Source of the DNA: Gemmataceae bacterium
GTDB taxonomy: Bacteria > Planctomycetota > Planctomycetia > Gemmatales > Gemmataceae
Reading direction: 5' to 3'
Assembly (NCBI GenBank): GCA_025055795.1
Contig: JANWVV010000044.1
Span: 1-38,337 of the forward strand
Length of the DNA stretch: 38,337 nucleotides
Notes under the pieces: model-generated
Databases searched by the model: none
The model's input: only the letters and a program-made list of their open reading frames with translations
What the model was told of the DNA's origin: nothing
Program-made: the position numbers and the translations under genes
Shown here: one piece after another, positions 26,601 to 32,929 of the stretch
Layout of the letters: every line of letters begins with the position of its first letter
How positions within the stretch are numbered: the stretch's first letter is position 1

Positions 26601-26848
26601 CCCTGGCCATCGGCAAATACGTCAGCCATCGCCACCAACCCATCGAATGCGTCATCATCGACGAAGGGTTCGGCTGCCTCGATCGCGAAGGACGCCACGT
26701 TATGATCCAGGAACTGCTCAACCTTAGCAGTTGCTTGCAATGCATCCTGCTGGTCAGCCATCAAGAGGAATTTGCCGACGCTTTCCGTAACGGTTACCGC
26801 TTCGAACTACGGCAAGGCTCCACCTGTGTCGAACGCCTGCAACGCTAA
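23699..26848 (+). CDS. sbcC: SbcC/Rad50-type SMC-like ATPase
   Basis: The 1049-residue protein has the full architecture of SbcC/Rad50, the ATPase partner of the SbcD/Mre11 nuclease that cleaves hairpins and processes DNA ends. The N-terminus reads LRLRGFLSYRDEQEICFEG, then Walker A GPNGSGKSS at 32-40. Two long Gln/Glu/Leu-rich coiled-coil arms flank a zinc hook, C502-R-A-C505 (VCRACGQPLTP). The C-terminal ATPase half has the ABC signature as FLSGSQKFRVAVALALA (about 953) and Walker B VIIDEGFGCLD (about 985), with a final HQEEFAD holding the switch His. The signature reads LSGSQ instead of the usual LSGGE. The ATG at 23699 has GAGAGG five bases upstream. No sbcD lies within the window on either side, which is unusual because the two are commonly adjacent. 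Confidence 0.9.
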   Translation: MVPLRLRLRGFLSYRDEQEICFEGASLWMLAGPNGSGKSSIFDAITYALFGAHRGGLQNAEELIHKDASSLEVDFVFRVQKRQYQIRRTLKRTSSSGGKARLSSTRQAWERDAAGNWQAIPETEREEGFKNWVRSLLGFDYHTFTSSVLLLQGQAEKLLNNDATHRFQVLSHIVDLERYEELFRKADEKRRNAKVAYEAAWQRSAALPVVTEEQWQQACQRVTQAQNEIQACDLRLDQLHEGHKHSQRWLDLRQQLLQLQRQLQHVQELCRQRETLERDYTRWKELRDALPVVEEILTAHGRLQDSQQKVEQLRKKLDGQREELNRCQSEQIRCDKELTVHKQKLAEEQQECDKLHRQLREIGPQLVLCQQWEQLQQEIQELEKKLQGLPADLEAQYQQVKGEIARLQQAEQDYHHLERLHQKQAACRQMQAQERHKRQEEEQLREQGALARQAAEQAQQQLEQAQQRQTRAQDHWARQQALLQQAQQELQAFRSLEGEKVCRACGQPLTPAHYAAEEQRRTQQLAQLEAAVRAAQVELQKATLHLDECRRAELQARERLDQLREQYRDTQTALRHLQEKLQQTTQECKEAYFRLSPAARQRFGSAPPNDWTAIDYPSREELLRWKKEVEQLPQLQQHCQGLERQMQELRQWRDRLTTARQRSEQLRHDLPPQPLTAAQLHHRRQLAEGQLHTLQQSVASRQNIIQQLENKRRALQDRVQHLDRECLNLELQIKYEQDDQRKVAETIERERKRLSAPWQQAVDKAGLSQRQAWKQELEQLEQRGIETLYQQLRLALEQRHELEQRYQTLQQQEQSFPPEVRQPPEWWQEQIEQHKQRRQKLTEDLTHAISQRDALKKHKEEREQLQRTIQELNLQHSRWKKLCDLLGRQGLQLHLLRKSERQIVSYADQILDRISGGQLALRCVTSDEGTVSEKALELECLNRQSGRQAINIKFLSGSQKFRVAVALALAIGKYVSHRHQPIECVIIDEGFGCLDREGRHVMIQELLNLSSCLQCILLVSHQEEFADAFRNGYRFELRQGSTCVERLQR

Positions 26849-27344
26849 ACCTAGCGGTGCGATCGTCAACCGCTCTCCTCTCCGCATTACACCGATCAAT
26901 AGCAGGCAACACACTAACGCACGACAAGTGACAACACCATGGCCGCAGCGTCATCTCGCTGACCGTCCGCCACATTTACTGAAATTATGTGTTATAATTT
27001 TCGGAATGTCAAATGTCACTTTTGTGTTTTTTGTGATCGCTCCAGGTCCGCGGCTCTGCCAGTGCTCCTGTTAGTATCGTTGCTATGCCCCCATGTTGGT
27101 GCCCCCTGTGTAGCTCAGGCGAAACGCACGATGGGATGGGGCAGCATTACCCCGCATTCTTCCTCTGGTCGCTACCGTCTGCAGTGGTGTCACGGCATAA
27201 ACTGTTCAGAATCTGGCCCTAGACACCTTCAATTGGCCAGAACCTGCTTGCATCAGGGCTGTCTCATTGTAACATAAGGTCAGATGTCAACTGTCAGATC
27301 CTGGTCGTAGTCAAGTGAGGCTTCACGGGCGAAAGGGACGATCG
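26849..27344. other. 496-bp gap between sbcC and the DUF1559 gene
   Basis: AGCGGT (26853-26858) and ACCGCT (26869-26874) form a hairpin just after sbcC, a possible 3' end. A TATAAT at 26993-26998 in an AT-rich patch is a candidate -10. A 96-codon frame at 26987-27277 contains a signal-peptide-like stretch but has no ribosome site. GTCAGAT is repeated at 27279 and 27293. Confidence 0.4.
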
Positions 27345-28298
27345 ATGCGACGTATCCCTAGCTGCCGGGCGTTTACGTTGATCGAATTGCTGGTAGTGAT
27401 TGCGATCATTGCTATTCTGATCGGGTTGCTGCTACCCGCTGTGCAGAAGGTGCGGGGGGCGGCGGCACGGGCCAGTTGCCTGAACAATCTCAAACAACTC
27501 GGGATTGCCCTGCACCATTTTCACGACGTGCACGGGGTTTTTCCCGCCTCGGGCTGGACGATGGCTGGTCCGGGCAATCCCGCGGGCCGCTACGTCGGCT
27601 GGCGCCCCCTCCTACTTCCCTATGTCGAGCAGGAAAATGTGCAAAAACTCTACGATTTCACTGTCCATTGGTGGGAAGGAACGAACCTGGCAGCGGCGAG
27701 CGTTCCCATCCGTCTGTTTGTGTGTCCAGCGACACCGGAGCGGGGAAGTGTCACTGCGGCTGTGGCTAAGCCGCCCCGCCCTGCCATGACCTTTCCTCAG
27801 CCATTAGCACCGACCGACTACGAAGCCATCATGGGCGTACAACCTACGTCCATCAATCCGCATCTGGGCAACAGTTTCTACAATAGTGCCAACCGGTTTG
27901 CGGTCATGTCGCGCAACTCCCGGGTGCGTATGACCGACATTACCGACGGTACGTCCAGTACCATCATGGTTGTTGAGGCGGCGGCTCGGCCACTGGTTTA
28001 TCGCAACGGTCGGCCCCATCCCCATCTCAGTAATGACCAGGGAATCTCCTGGGCCGACAGCGAAGGTCCGTTCAGCCTGGATGGTGCCTCGGCCGATGGT
28101 CAACAGGAGGGATGCGGCCTGCCCTGCTCCCGGGCGATGAACGGCAAAAACGATAACGAGCCCTACAGCTTCCATAGCGGCGGGGCCCAATTCCTGTTTG
28201 CTGATGGACACGTCGAATTCCTGCGGGAATCGCTGCCTTTGACCACTCTGGCCGCTCTGTGCACCCGGGCCGCTGGCGAAGTGGTCCAGTATGACTGA
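27345..28298 (+). CDS. DUF1559 prepilin-type protein
   Basis: The 317-residue protein belongs to the planctomycete-expanded DUF1559 family. It starts with a short positive leader and a type IV prepilin-like N-terminus, AFTLIELLVVIAIIAILIGL, where the cleavage would precede Phe and leave the conserved Glu at +5. The hydrophobic helix continues into LLPAVQKVRGAAARASCLNN and LKQLGIALHHFHD. The C-terminus has the H-X9-DG motif in SFHSGGAQFLFADGHVEFL. These pseudopilin-like proteins are thought to be surface or periplasmic, but their assembly is unclear. The ATG at 27345 has GAAAGGGA upstream; a GTG at 27315 is less likely. It appears to be a single-gene unit, with no pilus assembly genes nearby. 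Confidence 0.94.
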   Translation: MRRIPSCRAFTLIELLVVIAIIAILIGLLLPAVQKVRGAAARASCLNNLKQLGIALHHFHDVHGVFPASGWTMAGPGNPAGRYVGWRPLLLPYVEQENVQKLYDFTVHWWEGTNLAAASVPIRLFVCPATPERGSVTAAVAKPPRPAMTFPQPLAPTDYEAIMGVQPTSINPHLGNSFYNSANRFAVMSRNSRVRMTDITDGTSSTIMVVEAAARPLVYRNGRPHPHLSNDQGISWADSEGPFSLDGASADGQQEGCGLPCSRAMNGKNDNEPYSFHSGGAQFLFADGHVEFLRESLPLTTLAALCTRAAGEVVQYD

Positions 28299-28494
28299 AT
28301 TTGCCCCACAAGCAGGATTGCCCTACTCCGAGGATTGTCCCCACTAAGCATTGCGACACAGTGGGTCGGAGCAGGCCGGCCACCTGGCCGTCGTCCATCC
28401 CTGAGGTCAGCCCATCTTGGAGCAGCAAAAAAGGAGGGTTGCGTGAGCGTTGATGTCCTTTTTCCAAGCGGGGGCAGTTTCTAAGCTAATCGTT

Positions 28495-29124
28495 ATGGAA
28501 GCCTCGTTGCCTTTACCCTCCTGGGAGCCGCCGGCGGGCACGGCGGCATTGATTTTCGACTGTGATGGTACCTTGGCCGACACGATGCCCGCTCACTACC
28601 GAGCGTGGATGAGCGTGCTGCGACCCTATGCCATCCCCTTTCCGGAGGACCGCTTTTACGCCTTAGGCGGCATGCCCACGGCAAAAATCATCCGTTTGCT
28701 GGCCGCCGACGCCGGCGTACCTCTCACGGACAATGCGGTCGAACGGATGGTGCACAGTAAGGAGGAAACCTTTCTGCAGCACCTGGAGAGCGTCCGTCTG
28801 ATCGAGCCGGTGGCAGCGATCGCCGCCTTTTGGCGCGGACGGTTACCCCTGGCCGTGGCCAGCGGCGGCTATCGCCATACCATCCAGCGGACCCTGGAGC
28901 ACCTCGGAGTGCTCGACTGGTTCGACACCCTAGTTACCGCTGAGGACACACCACGGCACAAGCCGGAGCCGGACGTATTCCTGGAAGCGGCCCGACGGCT
29001 CGGAGTACCACCGCCGGCCTGTGTCGTATTCGAGGATACTGACATAGGCTTGGAAGCCGCCCGCCGTGCCCGCATGACGGCCATCGACGTGCGCCCCTGG
29101 CGACAAACCCGTGGCCCGGTGTAA
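28495..29124 (+). CDS. HAD-superfamily phosphatase/phosphoglucomutase-like hydrolase
   Basis: The protein has all four motifs of the haloacid dehalogenase superfamily: FDCDGTLADT (nucleophile Asp22 and acid/base Asp24), ASGGYR (motif II), the Lys in HKPEPDVFLEAARRLGV (motif III) and VFEDTDIGLEAARRARM (motif IV). A helical cap between motifs I and II places it in the beta-phosphoglucomutase/YqaB group, which hydrolyses small sugar phosphates or isomerises them; the exact substrate cannot be told. The ATG at 28495 gives a 209-residue protein with a normal short N-terminus. ATG 28453 or TTG 28450 would add about 15 residues and lie closer to a strong GGAGGG at 28433. That GGAGGG also precedes an out-of-frame 13-codon mini-frame (28443-28484). 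Confidence 0.9.
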   Translation: MEASLPLPSWEPPAGTAALIFDCDGTLADTMPAHYRAWMSVLRPYAIPFPEDRFYALGGMPTAKIIRLLAADAGVPLTDNAVERMVHSKEETFLQHLESVRLIEPVAAIAAFWRGRLPLAVASGGYRHTIQRTLEHLGVLDWFDTLVTAEDTPRHKPEPDVFLEAARRLGVPPPACVVFEDTDIGLEAARRARMTAIDVRPWRQTRGPV

Positions 29125-29316
29125 GCTGCCGAGCGTCGCCAAGCCTTCTGTCAACCCCCAGGCCAAGGGAATACACAGCTACCGCGGCTTCCGGCGTTTT
29201 GCAGTAACCGCCGGCTCCGTCGCTTCTGCAGCCGTGGTAATATCATTTGACGCACCATACGGGATTAAACCGTTGTTACTCATGCTCGAATCGATCGTCC
29301 GTCCATACGAGGTACC

Positions 29317-30258
29317 ATGGGTGGCGAGTTCGATTACATTGCCTGGTTACGGCAGCGAACGCCTCCGGATCCCCGGGTGATAATCGGCCTGGGAGACGAT
29401 GCGGCTGTGTTGCACCCGCCGCCGCGTGCTCTCCTGGCCACCACCGACATGCTGATGGATGGGGTCGACTTTCATTTAGCCGAAATCGGGGGCGTGCAAG
29501 CTGGTCGCAAGGCCCTGGCCGCCAATTTGAGCGACATAGCGGCAATGGCCGGCATTCCTTATGCCGTGCTGGTCAGTTTGGCCCTGCCGCGCGACTGTCC
29601 CATCGCTGGCTTGCGTCCGCGTCAGCTCGCCGAGCAGATCGACGAAGGGATCCGCAGGCTGGCTGCGGAATTCGACCTGCCGATCGTCGGCGGCGATACC
29701 AATAGCTGGCATGCACCTCTGGCCATCAGCATCACGGTGTTGGGACAAGCCAGTGAGCACGGCTACGTCAGCCGCAGCGGTGCTCAACCGGGAGACTGGA
29801 TCTTCGTCACTGGTCCGCTGGGAGGCAGTATTCTGGGTAAACACCTGCGGTTCACCCCGCGGATACGCGAAGCCTTAGCCCTGCAGGCACGGGTGCAGTT
29901 GCACGCCATGTGTGACATCAGCGATGGCCTGGCTGCCGATCTGTTCCACATTCTGGAAGAAAGCCGGTGTAGTGCCGTGCTACGCGGTCCGGATATCCCC
30001 ATAGCAGCCGCTGCGCGGACGTTAAGTCAACGCAGCGGCCGTTCGCCCTTGGAGCATGCCCTGCACGACGGCGAAGACTTCGAGCTGGTGTTCACGGTAA
30101 CAGAGGCCGATGCCCAACGCCTGCTGGACGATCCTCCCTGCCCTGAGCTGAGGCCCATCGGCGTCTGCCTGGCGGGCAGCCCTCCTATGCTATGGCTTGA
30201 AGACGAGCACGCTCAGCGGCGGCCTCTTTCTCCCCAGGGATGGACCCATCCTCTATGA
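29317..30258 (+). CDS. thiL: Thiamine-monophosphate kinase
   Basis: ThiL phosphorylates thiamine monophosphate to thiamine diphosphate, the active cofactor, using ATP. The 313-residue protein shows the PurM/ThiL-type fold: VIIGLGDDAAVLHPPP near the N-terminus, ATTDMLMDGVDFH, ALAANLSDIAAMAGIP, LPIVGGDTNSW, GDWIFVTGPLGGS, MCDISDGLAADLFHI and HDGEDFELVFTV. The acidic metal and nucleotide ligands in these motifs are all present. The ATG at 29317 has GAGG four bases upstream. No other thiamine genes are nearby, although the transketolase later in the window uses the product. It lies 192 bases after the HAD gene. Confidence 0.95.
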   Translation: MGGEFDYIAWLRQRTPPDPRVIIGLGDDAAVLHPPPRALLATTDMLMDGVDFHLAEIGGVQAGRKALAANLSDIAAMAGIPYAVLVSLALPRDCPIAGLRPRQLAEQIDEGIRRLAAEFDLPIVGGDTNSWHAPLAISITVLGQASEHGYVSRSGAQPGDWIFVTGPLGGSILGKHLRFTPRIREALALQARVQLHAMCDISDGLAADLFHILEESRCSAVLRGPDIPIAAAARTLSQRSGRSPLEHALHDGEDFELVFTVTEADAQRLLDDPPCPELRPIGVCLAGSPPMLWLEDEHAQRRPLSPQGWTHPL

Positions 30259-30521
30259 TCCCGCCAACCCCCGATCGTGCGTCGCTAGAGCGACCAGACA
30301 ATCTTCTTTCACCGTCTGTGAAGGCCGGACCCGCTTTTGTCCGGATCTAAGCATATTATGCATCATTTTCCGCGTTCCCGCTTATGAATGGCTCGGAAAT
30401 CGTTTACAATTTGCAAATAGGAAGCAACTGGCACAGCAACATTAGGGTAATATTGGCCCGTCTGGGGGGCAGGGCATCGAACAGCCGGGGCATGTTACTT
30501 ATTTTTTGACAAAAAGATTTT

Positions 30522-30550
30522 TTGTGAACTTTTGTTCGCATATGTATTAT
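30522..30550 (+). promoter_or_regulatory. Candidate promoter of the beta-oxidation operon
   Basis: TTGTGA (30522-30527) and TATTAT (30545-30550) are separated by 17 bases in an AT-rich block that stands out from the GC-rich surroundings. A perfect TTGACA at 30506-30511 has no suitable -10. Transcription would begin just before the 30561 hairpin. Confidence 0.45.
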
Positions 30551-30560
30551 CTGCTGAGAA

Positions 30561-30578
30561 CCCTTGAGTTGTCAAGGG
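30561..30578 (+). promoter_or_regulatory. Perfect 7-bp palindrome at the start of the fad leader
   Basis: CCCTTGA (30561-30567) and TCAAGGG (30572-30578) pair around GTTG. It sits about 11 bases after the candidate -10, where a repressor would block initiation or where the RNA would start with a protective stem-loop. Confidence 0.5.
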
Positions 30579-30698
30579 GCCCCCTGCCACCGAAAAATGT
30601 TTTTGCCCGAGGGGGATGCAATCCGGATCTGCGGAGGGTAAGCTCAGTAATGGCTTTGCCGCGCTTGGGGTATTGACTGGCAGGAGGGAGGCGTAGTT

Positions 30699-32915
30699 AT
30701 GGCCGTCGCAGGCGGAGAGCATTTGCGGGTGGAGCAGGACCATCGGGGCGTGGCCGTAGCGACCATCGATGTGGCCGGCATGCCGGTCAACGTTATCACG
30801 GAAGGCCTGGTCCGTGAATTAGGCGAACTGGTCCAGCAATGGGAACGAGACGCTCCGCGGGCCATTGTGTTTCGCAGCGGCAAATCCTCGGGTTTCCTGG
30901 CCGGGGCGGATGTACGGCAAATCCAGCGGCTGCGTACCGTGGAGGAGGTCCAGGCGGTTTTGCGGGCTGGACAGGAGCTGTTCCAGCGTCTGGAACGTTT
31001 ACCTTGCCCGGTCATCGCGGCGATTCATGGTCCGTGTCTGGGTGGCGGCCTGGAATTCGCCCTGGCTTGTCATTATCGCATCGCCCGGGATGACCCGTCG
31101 ACACGACTGGGACTGCCCGAGGTGCAACTGGGCCTGATCCCGGGCTGGGGGGGAACCCAGCGGCTGCCCCGCCTGGTCGGATGGAAGCGAGCGGTGACCA
31201 TGATCCTGGAAGGGGCCAGTCTGCCAGCCCGTAAGGCCTGGGAAGCCGGACTGGTGGACGCCATAGCCGAACCCGCCCAATGGGAAGCCGCTGTTGAAAG
31301 GTTTGTCACCGAGCGTCTGCAAGGGGTAGCGTTACCACGACCGCGCAAATCCCTGACCGACCGTTTACTGGACGGTACCTGGGCTGGCCGCTGGCTGATC
31401 TTTTCGCAGGCGCGCAAGCGGCTGGGAGTGCGGGCCGAGCATTACCCGGCTCTGACGGCCGCCCTGCGCGCTCTGGAGGCTGGTCTACGCGGTCGGCGCG
31501 TGGATGGATTTGCCGTCGAGCGGCAAGAATTTGCCCGTGTGGTGTTCACGCCTGCGGCCCGCCGCCTGCTGGAACTGTTTTTCGCCCGGGAAAAGGCCCG
31601 GAAGACCGCCACCTGGGTGGGCAGCGACGTCCCAATTCGTACCTTCCAAAAAGTGGCCGTCATCGGCGGCGGCGTCATGGGCAGCGGCATCGCTCAGCTT
31701 CTGGCCGTCAATGGGTACACCGTGGTTGTCAAGGAAGTCCAGGCCGAGCTGGCAGCGGCAGCTCAGCAACGCATCGCCGAGCTACTCCGCACCGCGGTGG
31801 CCAAGGAAGTGCTCCGTCCGGCCGATGCCCAGGCAGCAATGCAACGGCTGACCGTCACCACCGACTGGGAGCCGCTCCAAGGGGCCGACCTGGCCGTCGA
31901 GGCCGTGGTGGAAAAGGAAGAGGTCAAGCGGACCGTCTTCCAGGAGCTGGCCCGGCACCTTGGTCCCCAAGCAATCCTTGCCTCCAATACGTCGGCTTTG
32001 TCGATTTCCCGACTGGCCGAAGCGGTGCCCGAACCGGGTCGCGTGGCTGGCCTTCATTTCTTCAACCCCGTACACAAAATGCCCCTGGTAGAGGTGATCC
32101 GTACCCTCCACACGCAGCCCGAGACGATTGCTGCCCTGGTGGAACTGGTCCGCAAACTGGGCAAAGTGCCCGTGGTGGTCGCCGACAGTCCCGGCTTTCT
32201 GGTCAACCGCATTCTGTTCCCCTATCTGGACGAAGCAGTGCGGTTATTACTGGAGGGGGTGCCCGCCGAAGCGATCGACCGGGCCGCGGTTCGCTTCGGC
32301 ATGCCTATGGGACCGCTGGAACTGCTCGACCAGGTAGGCATCGACATCGCCGCGGACGTCAGCAAGACGTTTGCCGCTTTGGCCGTTGAGCCCAGTCCGA
32401 CTCCTCAGCATTTTGCCGCCATGGTCGCCGACGGCGCCTTGGGCAAAAAAACAGGCCGCGGCTTCTACCAGTACGAAGGGGACAAGAGGAAGGGTTTGAC
32501 CTCTTGGGCCCGTCCCTCTGTCGGCACTGCGACCACACTGGTCGAAGAACCAAGCGTTGGCGATACCGAGCTGAGCGAGTTGCAACAGCGGCTGATCTAC
32601 CCCATGCTCAACGAGGCCGCCCGTTGCCTGGACAGCGGTGTAGTACCGGAGGCCTGGATGGTCGACCTGGCGATGGTTTTAGGCACCGGTTTTGCTCCGT
32701 TCCGCGGTGGCCCGCTGCACACCGCGGATGCCCTGGGCATTCCGCGGCTGGTTCGGGAACTGGATGTGCTGCAGCGTCGCTGTGGTCCGCGTTACACACC
32801 GGCCCCGCTGCTGCGGACCCTGGCTGCTGAGGAACGCGACTTCTACCCGGCGGACGACCGGTCAGCCGTGGCCATGCCGACCCCTGCTACCGGTTCGGCT
32901 TCCCCTCACCCGTGA
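30699..32915 (+). CDS. Bifunctional enoyl-CoA hydratase/3-hydroxyacyl-CoA dehydrogenase
   Basis: This 738-residue FadB/FadJ-type protein performs the middle two steps of fatty acid beta-oxidation, hydrating 2-enoyl-CoA and oxidising the 3-hydroxyacyl-CoA with NAD+. The crotonase part holds SGFLAGADVRQI, the oxyanion-hole GPCLGGGLEFALACHYRIA and GLPEVQLGLIPGWGGTQRL; both catalytic Glu residues (in GGLEFAL and GLPEVQL) are kept. The dehydrogenase part begins at about 317 with the Rossmann loop VAVIGGGVMGSGIAQLLAVN, continues with ASNTSALSISRLA, the catalytic-His segment GLHFFNPVHKMPLVEVI and SPGFLVNRILFPYLDEA, and ends in the C-terminal helical domain (GTGFAPFRGGPL). The start has an excellent GGAGGGAGG. 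The acyl-CoA dehydrogenase follows after 14 bases. No thiolase is adjacent, so whether it is FadB- or FadJ-like remains open. Confidence 0.94.
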   Translation: MAVAGGEHLRVEQDHRGVAVATIDVAGMPVNVITEGLVRELGELVQQWERDAPRAIVFRSGKSSGFLAGADVRQIQRLRTVEEVQAVLRAGQELFQRLERLPCPVIAAIHGPCLGGGLEFALACHYRIARDDPSTRLGLPEVQLGLIPGWGGTQRLPRLVGWKRAVTMILEGASLPARKAWEAGLVDAIAEPAQWEAAVERFVTERLQGVALPRPRKSLTDRLLDGTWAGRWLIFSQARKRLGVRAEHYPALTAALRALEAGLRGRRVDGFAVERQEFARVVFTPAARRLLELFFAREKARKTATWVGSDVPIRTFQKVAVIGGGVMGSGIAQLLAVNGYTVVVKEVQAELAAAAQQRIAELLRTAVAKEVLRPADAQAAMQRLTVTTDWEPLQGADLAVEAVVEKEEVKRTVFQELARHLGPQAILASNTSALSISRLAEAVPEPGRVAGLHFFNPVHKMPLVEVIRTLHTQPETIAALVELVRKLGKVPVVVADSPGFLVNRILFPYLDEAVRLLLEGVPAEAIDRAAVRFGMPMGPLELLDQVGIDIAADVSKTFAALAVEPSPTPQHFAAMVADGALGKKTGRGFYQYEGDKRKGLTSWARPSVGTATTLVEEPSVGDTELSELQQRLIYPMLNEAARCLDSGVVPEAWMVDLAMVLGTGFAPFRGGPLHTADALGIPRLVRELDVLQRRCGPRYTPAPLLRTLAAEERDFYPADDRSAVAMPTPATGSASPHP

Positions 32916-32929
32916 GGAGAACTCTCCCC

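Larger units (their letters stand above)
30259..30698. other. 440-bp gap with the promoter region of the beta-oxidation operon
   Basis: No gene is supported. CCGGAC (30325-30330) pairs with GTCCGG (30339-30344), a possible thiL 3' structure. An AT-rich block from 30497 to 30552 is followed by a hairpin at 30561-30578 and a looser pair CCCCCT/AGGGGG at 30580-30615, all upstream of the fad gene. Confidence 0.5.
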
